Shown piece by piece: positions 1 through 8,687 of a stretch of 39,931 nt of DNA. Within the stretch, counting starts at the first letter, position 1. Each line of letters opens with the position of its first letter. A program made the position numbers and the translations under genes. A model generated the notes under the pieces. It did not search any database. It was given only the letters and a program-made list of their open reading frames with translations, and was not told the origin of the DNA. The DNA is from Paracoccaceae bacterium (lineage in GTDB: Bacteria; Pseudomonadota; Alphaproteobacteria; Rhodobacterales; Rhodobacteraceae), in contig PAQV01000099.1 in the NCBI GenBank assembly GCA_002709405.1, positions 1 to 39,931 on the forward strand. Reading direction: 5' to 3'.

Positions 1-200
1 CACCGCCCCCACACGAGCCTCGACGGGCTCAACCCGTGGGAGTATCACCAACGGTCAGTAGAGAACCAAACCCTGAACAGAGCGAACTAAAAAACGCGGA
101 CTCTTGGGGGAGCAGGTCACCAGGCACCGGGACAAGGCGCGCGCACCGCCGGACTTTAAGGCCCGGCCTGGTGCGTAGAACATAAAACCGGACGCGGTTG
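1..200. other. Hairpin-rich non-coding stretch at window edge
   Basis: No credible coding frame is present. Two good inverted repeats are visible. The first is at 8-40: CCCAC/GTGGG as the outer stem and GAGCC/GGCTC as the inner stem. The second is at 143-174: GCACC/GGTGC plus GCCGG/CCGGC around an A/T-rich loop. The second hairpin lies just past the stop of the ABC-F gene on the minus strand and could act as its terminator, although no T-run follows it. The stretch could also be the 3' part of a small structured RNA that begins before the window. I compared it from memory with 6S, tmRNA, SRP RNA and RNase P RNA and could not match any of them. Confidence 0.3.
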
Positions 201-2015
201 TCAGCCTTCGGCCTTTTCCTCCAGCGTCAGCCATTCCTCTTCGGAGGCCGCCAGCTTTTCCTGCCGCTGAACAAGCGCCTCGGTCGCCTTGCGGAACTTG
301 ACCGGCTCGCGGGTGAACAGCTCGGGATCGGCCAGAAGCTCTTCCAGCTTGGCGATTTCCGCCTCCAGCCGTTCGATTTCGGCCGGAAGCGCCTCTAGCC
401 GGTGCTTTTCGGTGAAGCTGAGCCCCGATTTCGGTTTGGCCGCGGCCTGCGCCGCCTTGGGCGCGGGCTTTGCCGCCGGCTTGGCCTTGTCTGCAGGCGC
501 GTCCCGCTCGGGGCGTTGCGCCATGTAGTCGGACCAGCCCCCGGCATAGGCCGTGGCGCGCCCGTCCCCTTCCATGGCCACCGTCGTTGTCGCGACGCGG
601 TCCAGGAAATCGCGGTCGTGGCTGACCAGCAGCACCGTGCCGTCGTAATCGTCCAGCAGTTCCTGCAACAGGTCCAGCGTTTCGATATCAAGATCGTTGG
701 TCGGTTCGTCGAGCACCAGGACATTGGACGGCTTGGCCATCAGCCGGGCCAGCAGAAGTCGGGCCTTTTCGCCCCCCGACAGGGACCGCACCGGTGCGCG
801 GACCTGACGTTCGTCAAAGAGGAAATCCTTAAGGTATCCAACAACATGGCGCGGCTGACCGCGCACCATGACCTGGTCGGCCTGCCCCGACACCTTCATC
901 GAGGGATCGGTCGTCAGGCTGTCCCAGAGGCTGGCATCGGGATCAAGCTGCGCACGGGCCTGGTCGAACACGGCGATTTCCAGGTTGGTGCCGTGCTTGA
1001 CGGTGCCGGCGTCGGGCGCGACCTCGCCCAGCAGAATTTTCAGCAGGGTCGTCTTGCCCACACCATTGGGCCCGACAAAGGCGACCTGGTCGCCGCGATT
1101 GATGAGGATCGAAAAATCCTGCGCGATCGGCTTGTCGCCGAAACTTTTGGACAGGCCGGTCGCCTCGATGACCTTCTTGCCGGACTTCGGCCCGGAGTCC
1201 AAGGCCATGTCGGCCGTCCCCTGCCGCCGGATCTGGCTGGAGCGTTCGGCCCGCAGGTCCTGCAGCGCCCGCACCCGGCCCATGTTGCGCTTGCGCCGGG
1301 CGGAAATGCCCTCGACCGCCCAGCGGGCCTCGGCCTTGATCTTGCGGTCCAGCTTGTGGCGGGCGGTGTCCTCATCCTCCCACACCTTGTCGCGCCATTC
1401 TTCGAAGCCGTCGAACCCACGGTCCTGCCGGCGCACCGCGCCCCGGTCGATCCAGAGTGTGCCGCGGGTCAGCGCGCGCAGGAAAGCCCGGTCGTGGCTG
1501 ATCAGGACAAAGGCCTCGCGGCTTGATTTCAGCTGGTTTTCCAGCCAGGCAATGGCCTCGATATCCAGGTGGTTGGTCGGTTCGTCCAGCAGCATCAGGT
1601 CGGGAGCCTCGGCCATCAGCCGGGCCAGCGCGGCGCGGCGGCGTTCCCCGCCCGACGCGGTTTCGACAGAGCGGCCGGGGTCGAATTTCAGACCCTCGGC
1701 CACCTGTTCGACCTTGTACAACTCGCCCGGATCCAGGCTGGCCGAGGCGAAATCGCCGAGCGTCGCAAAGCCCGACATGTCCGCGTCCTGTTCCATGTAG
1801 CCGACCGAGGTGCCCTGCGGGACAACGACCTGCCCGCGATCGGGTTCGACGAGGCCGGCCATGACCTTCATCAGGGTCGACTTGCCCGAGCCGTTGCGGC
1901 CGACCAGGGCCAGCCGGTCGCCTTCGTGGACGACCAGGTCAAGATCAGAGAAGACGGGCTCGCCCCCGAAGGTCAGCGAGATGTCGGTGAGTTGCAGAAG
2001 CGGGATACGGGCCAT
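201..2015 (-). CDS. ABC-F family ATPase (Uup-like)
   Basis: This is a soluble protein with two ABC ATPase domains and no membrane segments. Domain 1 has the Walker A GRNGSGKS around residues 39-46, the signature SGGERR near 121 and the Walker B LMLLDEPTNHLD near 140-151. Domain 2 has GPNGVGKTT near 315-323, LSGGEKARL near 412 and LVLDEPTNDLD near 433-443. The linker between them (about 205-265) is rich in charged residues, as in ABC-F proteins. A Lys/Ala/Pro-rich spacer (about 508-540) leads to a C-terminal coiled coil (about 545-600), the arrangement found in the Uup subgroup. ABC-F proteins act on ribosomes, and Uup has also been linked to transposon excision and nucleic-acid binding. The length of 604 aa is normal for Uup. 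Which subgroup function applies is inferred. Confidence 0.93.
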   Translation of the reverse strand: MARIPLLQLTDISLTFGGEPVFSDLDLVVHEGDRLALVGRNGSGKSTLMKVMAGLVEPDRGQVVVPQGTSVGYMEQDADMSGFATLGDFASASLDPGELYKVEQVAEGLKFDPGRSVETASGGERRRAALARLMAEAPDLMLLDEPTNHLDIEAIAWLENQLKSSREAFVLISHDRAFLRALTRGTLWIDRGAVRRQDRGFDGFEEWRDKVWEDEDTARHKLDRKIKAEARWAVEGISARRKRNMGRVRALQDLRAERSSQIRRQGTADMALDSGPKSGKKVIEATGLSKSFGDKPIAQDFSILINRGDQVAFVGPNGVGKTTLLKILLGEVAPDAGTVKHGTNLEIAVFDQARAQLDPDASLWDSLTTDPSMKVSGQADQVMVRGQPRHVVGYLKDFLFDERQVRAPVRSLSGGEKARLLLARLMAKPSNVLVLDEPTNDLDIETLDLLQELLDDYDGTVLLVSHDRDFLDRVATTTVAMEGDGRATAYAGGWSDYMAQRPERDAPADKAKPAAKPAPKAAQAAAKPKSGLSFTEKHRLEALPAEIERLEAEIAKLEELLADPELFTREPVKFRKATEALVQRQEKLAASEEEWLTLEEKAEG

Positions 2016-2060
2016 GCGCGCCAGCTAATCGGCGCGCAGGCCAAGGTCAACGACTCGCGG

Positions 2061-3728
2061 CTATTCGGCTGCCGGGACGGGCTGTTTTTCGGGGACATCC
2101 AGGGCGAAACCGTAGGCGGCGCGTTCGGCATAGGCCCCGGCGCTGATGTCCTGGGTGAAGCGGTGGAAGTGCCAGTGCAGCAGGCAGACGGACACGAATT
2201 GGGCCCAGCTGAGCGCGTTGTCGCCGAGGCGGTCGCGCTGGATGCGGTACTGGTCAAGGTAGGCCCGGCCGAGGGTACCCAGCTCGCCGGTTCGGGACAT
2301 GGCGCGGGCCAGGCGGCGGGCGGCGATGACCGCTCCGATGGCGCCCTTGACCGGCGACGGGGCCTTGCCCATGCGCTTTTGTTCCGCGCGGATGGCCGCG
2401 ATTTGGCGGCGCGTCGATCCGCCAGAGCGTTCGATGTCGTTCCAGATGCGGCCGAAATAGGCCTCGGGGGTGTAGAGGCGTTCGTAGAGGCTGGCGTGGC
2501 CGACCTTGAGTTCGTCGACGCTCATCTGGGCGGGTTCGAAGTTGACGGCCGCGTCGCCCGACCGGATGCGGCCGCTGTCGCGGAGACGTTTGAAGAGCGG
2601 CGTGCCGGGGATTGCCGACAGGATCGAGACCCCGGTGGTGGCGATGCCGTTGGCGGTGACGAAGTCGTATTGGCGGTCGAAGACGGTGCCGTCGTCCTCG
2701 TCGAAGCCCACGATCATACCGATTTCGATGACGATTCCAGACTGACGGATTCTGAGTAATTTGTCAGAGAGGCTGTCTCCGCGCACGTTCTGGACCTTGC
2801 GGACCTCACGCAGGGCGGCTTCGTCGGGGCTTTCGACACCGATGAAGACATTGTTGACGTTGGCCTCGCCCAGCAGATGGAGGATCTCGGGCTGGTCGGC
2901 CAGGTCGATGGTGGCCTCGATGCCGAAGCGCATCGGATAGCCGCGTTCCTTCTGCCAGGGGATAAGGGCCTGAAGGAAAGCCTTGGCGGCCTTCTTGTCG
3001 CCGATGAAATTGTCGTCGACCAGGACAACATGGTGATGACCGGCGTCGTGGGCGGCCTCGATTTCGGTCATGATCTGGTCGATGCTTTTGGTCCGCGGGC
3101 GGCGGCCGAAGATCACGATGATGTCGCAGAATTCGCAGAGAAACGGGCACCCGCGCGAGAACTGGATGGGCACGGACAGGTAACGATCCGGCGGAAGCAG
3201 GTCGAAGCGCGGCGTGGGCACCGTCGACATCTCGGGCTTTTCGTCCATCTCATAGCGGGTCAGCGTGGGCCGGCCGTTGGCGACATCGTCCAGGAATTGC
3301 GGCCAGGTGGCCTCGGCCTCGCCGATGAAGATGACGTCGGCGCGGTCGACGAAGGGCGCCTCGTTCACCGTGACATAGGGCCCGCCGACCACCACCGTCG
3401 CGGGCAGGTCGGCCAGCCGGTCAAGCCATTCGAACATCCGGTGGCGCTGCACGATCATGCCGGTGATGGCGATGATGTCGAAGTCGCGCAGGTCGTCGAT
3501 GTCGATCTCGCCCATCTCTTCGTCGAACAGGACGAAGTCGTGCGGCGCGGGCGTCAAGGCGGCCAAGACGGTGACCGCCCCCACGATCATCCGGCTTTTC
3601 TTGTGTCCCGGCATCAACGGGATGGCGTAGTCAAATCCGTAAAAACTTGGTTCGAACCGCGGAGATATCATCGCGATTCGCAGCTTCCGCGCGGCCACGC
3701 CGGCGGAATTCCCCCCATAATCCAACAT
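2061..3728 (-). CDS. Cobalamin-binding radical SAM protein
   Basis: The N-terminal part (about 15-150) looks like the Rossmann-type cobalamin-binding domain of class B radical SAM enzymes, including the stretch VVVGGPYVT. It is followed by a radical SAM core with the cluster motif CxxxCxxC at Cys194, Cys198 and Cys201. The C-terminal region (about 400-530) resembles the extra domain seen in B12-dependent radical SAM methylases and related proteins. Such enzymes usually methylate unreactive carbons or rearrange rings; HpnP/HpnR-type hopanoid methylases are one known branch. No substrate can be assigned here. The gene stands alone: its neighbours (ABC-F gene 45 bp downstream, olsB 149 bp upstream) suggest no pathway. 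The ATG at 3728 has only a weak GAGAG ribosome site upstream. Confidence 0.85.
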   Translation of the reverse strand: MLDYGGNSAGVAARKLRIAMISPRFEPSFYGFDYAIPLMPGHKKSRMIVGAVTVLAALTPAPHDFVLFDEEMGEIDIDDLRDFDIIAITGMIVQRHRMFEWLDRLADLPATVVVGGPYVTVNEAPFVDRADVIFIGEAEATWPQFLDDVANGRPTLTRYEMDEKPEMSTVPTPRFDLLPPDRYLSVPIQFSRGCPFLCEFCDIIVIFGRRPRTKSIDQIMTEIEAAHDAGHHHVVLVDDNFIGDKKAAKAFLQALIPWQKERGYPMRFGIEATIDLADQPEILHLLGEANVNNVFIGVESPDEAALREVRKVQNVRGDSLSDKLLRIRQSGIVIEIGMIVGFDEDDGTVFDRQYDFVTANGIATTGVSILSAIPGTPLFKRLRDSGRIRSGDAAVNFEPAQMSVDELKVGHASLYERLYTPEAYFGRIWNDIERSGGSTRRQIAAIRAEQKRMGKAPSPVKGAIGAVIAARRLARAMSRTGELGTLGRAYLDQYRIQRDRLGDNALSWAQFVSVCLLHWHFHRFTQDISAGAYAERAAYGFALDVPEKQPVPAAE

Positions 3729-3877
3729 ATTACACTCTCACTATTACCGTACCCGCAATAGATTTCCCGGGCATGCGGATATGGTGAACAACCCAAGAGT
3801 GTGTGGCAAGAAATCGTTAACCTTGACAGGCGACCAGCGCCTTTTCGCCATAACCCGCCGCGTGGAGCGGTGTGCCC

Positions 3878-4621
3878 CTACCCCGCCACCGCACGCAGCA
3901 ATTTCTTGCGCCCAGGCGGGATCGCCCCGATTTCAAGGCCGGTAAACACGTGCAGCGTGTTCATCTGGTGATCGACCACCGCGTGATCACTGACCCACCC
4001 TCCCATCAACAGGTAGGTGCGCAACAGCGGCGGCATGGCCAGCATGGCTTGTTTTGCGTCCGGTTTCCGCCGAAGGCGCGCGGCATAGCGGAAAATCTCG
4101 GGCGCCTTGACCCGGGGCAGCCAGCGCGCGGGACCCAGATGGCGCGCCTTGAGCATGGCGAAAACGTCCAGGTAGGCCTCCGTCTTGGTGCCCGCGAAGG
4201 AGGAACAACCAAACAGCATCTCGATCCCCTGGGCATCGACCAGCCGGGTCATCGCCCCCCAGGCCACGCGCAGGATGTCCGGATCGGAGAAGTCGGGGTG
4301 AATGCAGAACCGCCCCAACTCCACCAGCCGGCCCGGAAAATCCGACAGGGCGGACAGGTCGTAGAACTGCGCCGAATAGCTGCGATCCACCTGGCTGCCG
4401 TCTTCCAACAGCATCAACCGATAACAGCAGATCACCCGGCCCGAGCGAATCTCGCGCACGATGACATGCTGACAAAAGTCGTCGAAACTGTCACCATCGG
4501 GACCAGGCAAGCCGAAACACAGGCCTCGCAAGGCCAATGCCTGGGCCAGGTCATCCGGCCCGGTCGCCAGGCTGGCCCGGTATTTTCCCCGGGTCAAAGA
4601 CAGCGGTTCAAGCGGCATCAC
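3878..4621 (-). CDS. olsB: L-ornithine N-alpha-acyltransferase (OlsB type)
   Basis: This 247-residue protein has the GNAT-like fold of the OlsB/hemolysin-related family. Typical stretches are LRGLCFG near 31-37, VELGRFCIHPDF near 100-111, FGCSSFAGT near 136-144 and the C-terminal MGGWVSDHAVVDHQMNTLHVF. OlsB transfers a 3-hydroxyacyl chain from acyl-carrier protein to ornithine, giving lyso-ornithine lipid. This is the first step towards the phosphorus-free ornithine lipids common in Rhodobacteraceae. OlsA, the second acyltransferase, often lies next to olsB but is not present here, so it should be elsewhere in the genome. The gene is transcribed alone, with about 180 bp of non-coding DNA upstream. 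The family is clear; the substrate follows from the family. Confidence 0.85.
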   Translation of the reverse strand: MMPLEPLSLTRGKYRASLATGPDDLAQALALRGLCFGLPGPDGDSFDDFCQHVIVREIRSGRVICCYRLMLLEDGSQVDRSYSAQFYDLSALSDFPGRLVELGRFCIHPDFSDPDILRVAWGAMTRLVDAQGIEMLFGCSSFAGTKTEAYLDVFAMLKARHLGPARWLPRVKAPEIFRYAARLRRKPDAKQAMLAMPPLLRTYLLMGGWVSDHAVVDHQMNTLHVFTGLEIGAIPPGRKKLLRAVAG

Positions 4622-4801
4622 GCAGGCGATGTTCCATCAGGGCGCGCCGTGAGTGACCTTTGGCGCGGAAGGGCAAGGCGGGGTGGCACGACCAGGCATG
4701 TGCCCAAGTCGCACGGCATCCTAACAGATTGATGACGCAAAAGGCAGCCGCCTGCCAGACGGGACGCCCCTTATCAAGACCGGCCGATCAAGTAACGGCG
4801 A

Positions 4802-5275
4802 TCAAAGACCGCCGGGACGGAAGTTGCCCAGGTTGCCCAGAAGCTGGCGCAGGAAGGTCTTGTCGGTGATCCCCGAGCTGGTCACGCGGCGCGACAGGGG
4901 CACCACGCGGCCATCTTCCAGGGCGAATGTTTCGATGTTGCGCACGACGCCGCTGTCATCGAAGCTGATCGCGACCAGCTTGCGTTCGACTTCCTTGGGC
5001 GCGGCCGCTCCGAAATAGCGCACCTTGCTGGACAGGTAGTAATAATCGGAGCCTTCGAGCACGCCGACCGACGTCGGCGCACCGACGGTTTCGGCCACAC
5101 TGTCCCGAGTATCGACGCCCACGACGATGTCCGCCAGTTCGGCATCGGTGGGGGTATAGCCGTGATTGCGGTACTGGGCGGTGCACGCCGTCAGCCCGGC
5201 CACGAGGGTCAGAACCGCCGCGGAACGGACGCCCATCCGGAGCCCCGTCCGGAGACCTGTCGCGCGGAGGATCAT
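4802..5275 (-). CDS. bamE: Outer membrane assembly lipoprotein BamE (SmpA/OmlA family)
   Basis: This 157-residue lipoprotein precursor has a basic N-terminus, a hydrophobic stretch (about 18-28) and a lipobox LTAC with the acylated cysteine at about residue 31. The mature part carries the SmpA/OmlA fold signature: a segment around VGVDTRDSVAETVGAPTS followed by a YYYLSSKVRYF strand. BamE is a periplasm-facing outer-membrane lipoprotein that supports the BamA complex in inserting beta-barrel proteins. I chose the ATG at 5275 because AAGAGGCAGG lies just upstream and the signal peptide then starts cleanly. A longer frame to 5341 would run into the leader of the divergent yceD gene. The bamE/yceD divergence is frequent in this family. 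Confidence 0.88.
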   Translation of the reverse strand: MILRATGLRTGLRMGVRSAAVLTLVAGLTACTAQYRNHGYTPTDAELADIVVGVDTRDSVAETVGAPTSVGVLEGSDYYYLSSKVRYFGAAAPKEVERKLVAISFDDSGVVRNIETFALEDGRVVPLSRRVTSSGITDKTFLRQLLGNLGNFRPGGL

Positions 5276-5361
5276 GCCTGCCTCTTGTCTTGCCGTTTCA
5301 TGCCTTTTATCCCGATACCCCAATCCGCCCGTCAGGTTCAAGAAACGAAAAGAGGCCCGGA

Positions 5362-5946
5362 ATGAACGATCGAAGTCATCCCAGCGGTGCGCCCGGGGCC
5401 GGATCGGGCGACAGCCTGCGCGTGGCCGACCTGAATCAGGCCTCTGCCACCGCGTTTTCCCTGCAACCCGACGCCCCTGCCCTGAAGGCGATTGCCACCG
5501 AACTTGGGCTCGATGGGCTGCGCAAGCTGCGGTTCACGGGCCAAGTGGCGGCCGAGGGCAAGCGCGACTGGCTGCTGACCGGCCATCTTGGGGCCACGGT
5601 GGTGCAGCCCTGCGTGGTGACCCTGCAGCCGGTGACGACGCGAATCGAAACGGATGTGCGGCGGCTGTTCCTGGCCCGGTTCGACCAGCCCGAGGGCGAC
5701 GAGGTCGAGATGCCCGAGGACGACGACCAGGAACCCCTGGGCCGCGAGATCGACCTGGGCGCGGTGATGATCGAATCGCTGTCGCTGGCCCTGCCCCTGT
5801 ATCCGCGGGCCGACACGGCCGAACTGGGCGATGCGGTGTTCACGGAACCGGGCAAGCAGGCGATGACCGACGACGACACCAAGCCCTTTGCGGGGCTGGC
5901 CGCCCTGAAGGGGCTGCAAACGCCCGAGGATGGCGAGGCGGAGTGA
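5362..5946 (+). CDS. yceD: YceD family protein (DUF177), 23S rRNA accumulation
   Basis: This is a 194-residue acidic protein of the YceD/DUF177 family, recognised by the VVQPCVVTLQPV segment in the middle, the acidic MPEDDD region and the C-terminal KPFAGLAALKGL typical of the alphaproteobacterial form. YceD homologues affect 23S rRNA accumulation and nearly always sit immediately before rpmF, as here. The start at 5362 is preceded by AGAGG at suitable spacing. The longer frame from 5290 would overlap the bamE control region and is rejected. The gene heads the block yceD-rpmF-plsX-fabH, which links ribosome and envelope lipid synthesis. The 220 bp before rpmF suggests a second promoter there. 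Confidence 0.87.
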   Translation: MNDRSHPSGAPGAGSGDSLRVADLNQASATAFSLQPDAPALKAIATELGLDGLRKLRFTGQVAAEGKRDWLLTGHLGATVVQPCVVTLQPVTTRIETDVRRLFLARFDQPEGDEVEMPEDDDQEPLGREIDLGAVMIESLSLALPLYPRADTAELGDAVFTEPGKQAMTDDDTKPFAGLAALKGLQTPEDGEAE

Positions 5947-6166
5947 GCGGAACGCGGACGCGCCCCATCCGACGCGGCGGAATTTGCCGGGGCGGGGCCA
6001 GTTTCCGCTTGCACAACAACAGCGAATCCGTATTTTCGCGCCTTCATCGAATTTAGGGTTGGACAAGCTTGTGGCCGCGGCCTAAACGCTCGTCACGCCC
6101 GAGAGTGTGACACTAGCAAACGCGGCCCGCCGGATCGCCGGGGCCCAGAGAAGGTAAGGTTGAGAC

Positions 6167-6373
6167 ATGGCCGTTCAACAGAACAAAGTCTCCAAGTCCC
6201 GCCGCAACAACCGTCGCGCCCACGACGCGCTTGTCGCCGCGAACCCGAATGAATGCCCCAACTGCGGGGAACTCAAGCGTCCGCACCACGTGTGCAGCGC
6301 CTGTGGTCATTACGACGATCGTGAAGTCGTTGCCGTTGGCGACGAAATCGATCTTGAAGACGACGCAGCCTAA
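6167..6373 (+). CDS. rpmF: 50S ribosomal protein L32
   Basis: This 68-residue basic protein begins [20 protein letters not shown], the classical L32 N-terminus, and carries two CxxC pairs (Cys30/Cys33 and Cys43/Cys46) forming a zinc ribbon. It is thus the zinc-binding (C+) version of L32. The acidic tail after residue 48 is common in alphaproteobacteria. The ribosome site AAGGTAAGG lies 8-16 bases upstream. L32 is a late-assembling protein of the large subunit. Its place between yceD and plsX is one of the best conserved neighbourhoods in proteobacteria. Confidence 0.97.
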   Translation: MAVQQNKVSKSRRNNRRAHDALVAANPNECPNCGELKRPHHVCSACGHYDDREVVAVGDEIDLEDDAA

Positions 6374-6409
6374 GGCTGATCCCAGACCGGAATCAGTGAC
6401 CCGCTCAAC

Positions 6410-7531
6410 GTGACGCCCCCTGTGCCTCCGATGCCCGACCGGACAGATCGTATCGTGATTTCGGTTGACGCCATGGGAGGAGACCAGGGGCCGTCTGCCG
6501 TTGTGGCGGGTCTTGCGACGTCTGTTCAGAAGAACCCCGACATTGCCTTTATCCTGCACGGGCCCGAGGACGAGCTGACCAAGCTGGTCGAACGGCGCAA
6601 GGTGTTGAAGGACCGGGTGGAAATTCGCCATGCGGCTGACATCGTCACCATGGAGGACCGGCCAAGCCACGTGATGCGGCATGGCAAGGGGACCTCGATG
6701 TGGTCGACGCTGGACGCTGTGCGCAATGGCGAGGCGACCGTGGCGGTCAGCTGCGGCAACACCGGCGCGCTGATGGCGCTGTCGATCGTGCGCCTGCGCC
6801 GCCTGCCCGGGGTGACCCGGCCGGCCATCGCGATCCTGTGGCCCTCGCGCAATCCGCAGGGGTTCAACGTGATGCTGGACGCCGGAGCCGACATCCGCGC
6901 CGACGCGCGGGACCTGCTGCAATTCGCGATGATGGGCACGTCCTATGCCCGCAACGGTATGGGGCTGAAACGGCCCCGGATCGGCCTGCTGAACGTGGGC
7001 ACCGAGCAGAACAAGGGCCGCCCGGAACTGCAGGAGGCGCACGAGCTGATCGCGCGCCATGCCGAGGATTCGCAGTACGATTTCGTGGGCTTCGTCGAAG
7101 GCGGAGACCTGCCCGGTGACGTGGTCGACGTGATCGTGACCGACGGGTTCAGCGGCAACGTGGCGCTGAAGACCGGCGAGGGCACCGCCGCGCTGATTGG
7201 CGACCTTTTGAAACAAAGCTTCCGGATGTCTCCGCTGTCGCGTCTGGCCGCCCTGCTGGCCTACCGGCCGCTGCAACGGCTGGCCAAGCGGATCGACCCG
7301 CGCCGGGTCAACGGCGGCGTCTTCCTTGGGCTGAACGGCACCGTGGTGAAATCCCACGGCAGCGCCGATGCCACCGGTGTTTCGGCCGCGGTGAAACTGG
7401 CGTTCCAGCTTGCTCAGTCCGACTTTTCGCAAAAGATCGCCGCGCGGCTTGCATCCGTGGACCTCGTTGACCATGATGCGGAAGGCGAGACCATCGTCGA
7501 TGAGAGAAGCATAAAAAAAGGGCAGTCTTGA
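6410..7531 (+). CDS. plsX: Phosphate acyltransferase PlsX
   Basis: PlsX makes acyl-phosphate from acyl-ACP, the acyl donor for PlsY in phosphatidic-acid synthesis. The protein shows the family's opening ISVDAMGGDQGPSAVVAG, the SCGNTGALMA loop, the central LLNVGTEQNKG and the VTDGFSGNVALKTGEG motif. At 373 aa it is slightly long for PlsX. The frame opens with a GTG at 6410 that has no convincing ribosome site; an ATG at 6431 would shorten it by seven residues and is about equally plausible. It is separated from rpmF by 36 bp and from fabH by 3 bp, so it is probably co-transcribed with both. Confidence 0.95.
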   Translation: MTPPVPPMPDRTDRIVISVDAMGGDQGPSAVVAGLATSVQKNPDIAFILHGPEDELTKLVERRKVLKDRVEIRHAADIVTMEDRPSHVMRHGKGTSMWSTLDAVRNGEATVAVSCGNTGALMALSIVRLRRLPGVTRPAIAILWPSRNPQGFNVMLDAGADIRADARDLLQFAMMGTSYARNGMGLKRPRIGLLNVGTEQNKGRPELQEAHELIARHAEDSQYDFVGFVEGGDLPGDVVDVIVTDGFSGNVALKTGEGTAALIGDLLKQSFRMSPLSRLAALLAYRPLQRLAKRIDPRRVNGGVFLGLNGTVVKSHGSADATGVSAAVKLAFQLAQSDFSQKIAARLASVDLVDHDAEGETIVDERSIKKGQS

Positions 7532-7534
7532 CAG

Positions 7535-8506
7535 ATGGTTAGCCGTGCCGTGGTTCAGGGCGTCGGGCATTACCTGCCCAGTAGGGTCGTGCCCAACAGC
7601 CACTTTGAAACCTTCCTGGACACCTCTGACGAATGGATCCGGACCCGCTCGGGGATCGAACGGCGTCATTTCGCCGCCGAGACCGAGACGACCTCGGAAC
7701 TGGCCGCCCACGCCGCTCGCGCCGCCCTGGCCGACGCCGGGATGCAGGTTGACGAGATCGACGCGGTGATCGTGGCGACCTCGACCGCCGACCTGACCTT
7801 CCCGTCCGCCGCGACCATGGTGCAGGCCGAGCTTGGCATGACCAACGGCTTTGCCTTCGACGTGCAGGCCGTCTGCGCCGGGTTCGTCTTTGCCATGGCC
7901 AATGCCAACGCCCTGATCGTGTCGGGCCAGGCCAACAGCGTGCTGGTCATCGGGGCGGAAACCTTCAGCCGAATCATGGACTGGACCGACCGGGCCACCT
8001 GCGTGCTGTTCGGCGATGGCGCCGGGGCCCTGGTGCTGAAGGCCGAAGAGGGCGACGGCGCGCCGAGCGACCGGGGCATCCTGTCGACCGATCTGAATTC
8101 CGACGGGCGCTACCGCGACCTGCTGTATGTCGATGGCGGCGTCAGCACCCAGACCACCGGCCACCTGCGCATGCAGGGCAACCAGGTGTTCCGCCATGCC
8201 GTTGAAAAGCTGGCCTCGACCGCCAACAAGGCGCTGGACAAGGCCGGCCTGACGGCGGCCGACCTGGACTGGATCGTGCCTCACCAGGCCAATATCCGCA
8301 TCATCCAGGGAACGGCCCGGAAGATGGGCCTGCCGATGGACAAGGTTGTCGTCACGGTCCAGGACCACGGCAATACCTCGGCGGCCTCGATCCCGATGGC
8401 CCTGTCCGTAGGGGTCCAGCGCGGCCAGATCAACAAGGGCGACCTGCTGGTGGCCGAGGCGATCGGCGGCGGTCTGGCCTGGGGCTCGGTCGTTCTGCGC
8501 TGGTAA
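7535..8506 (+). CDS. fabH: Beta-ketoacyl-ACP synthase III (FabH)
   Basis: FabH condenses acetyl-CoA with malonyl-ACP to start type II fatty-acid synthesis. All three catalytic residues are visible: Cys114 in QAVCAGF, His250 in WIVPHQANIR and Asn280 in DHGNTSAASIP. The length of 323 aa is typical. An AAGGGCAG ribosome site precedes the ATG, and only 3 bp separate the gene from plsX, so the two are translationally close. A hairpin 11 bp after the stop may end this transcript. Confidence 0.97.
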   Translation: MVSRAVVQGVGHYLPSRVVPNSHFETFLDTSDEWIRTRSGIERRHFAAETETTSELAAHAARAALADAGMQVDEIDAVIVATSTADLTFPSAATMVQAELGMTNGFAFDVQAVCAGFVFAMANANALIVSGQANSVLVIGAETFSRIMDWTDRATCVLFGDGAGALVLKAEEGDGAPSDRGILSTDLNSDGRYRDLLYVDGGVSTQTTGHLRMQGNQVFRHAVEKLASTANKALDKAGLTAADLDWIVPHQANIRIIQGTARKMGLPMDKVVVTVQDHGNTSAASIPMALSVGVQRGQINKGDLLVAEAIGGGLAWGSVVLRW

Positions 8507-8517
8507 ACCAGGGCTAT

Positions 8518-8546
8518 AAACCCAAGGTTGAGTAACCCTGGGGTTT
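8518..8546 (+). terminator. Hairpin after fabH
   Basis: AAACCC-A-AGG pairs with CCT-G-GGGTTT across a TTGAGTAAC loop, with one mismatch. It starts 11 bp past the fabH stop. No T-run follows, so it is a weak or factor-assisted terminator, or an mRNA-end stabiliser. Confidence 0.4.
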
Positions 8547-8634
8547 GCGATATGCTGCGCGATACGCTTCGAATTGGCAGGCCCCGGGCCATCGGTAATT
8601 CGCCGCCAAAGCCCTTCCGCGCAATTCGTTGATA

Positions 8635-8664
8635 TTGACAGTTAAATTGCCTTGGCCCTATCCT
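8635..8664 (+). promoter_or_regulatory. Sigma-70 type promoter for ihfA
   Basis: A perfect -35 TTGACA (8635-8640) is followed, after 18 bp, by the -10 TATCCT (8659-8664), 23 bp before the ihfA start codon. This indicates that ihfA and the merR gene have their own promoter in addition to any read-through from fabH. Confidence 0.65.
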
Positions 8665-8687
8665 TTGAAAAAACCACGGGGAAGGGT

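Noticed and set aside
6009-6036. Promoter TTGCAC / TATTTT before rpmF
   Set aside because: The -35 matches only three of six positions and spacing is 16 bp; too weak to list, although a promoter in this gap is likely.
6113-8368. 751-codon open frame on the minus strand opposite plsX and fabH
   Set aside because: It is the complement of real plus-strand genes with full catalytic motifs; long antisense frames are expected at this GC content.
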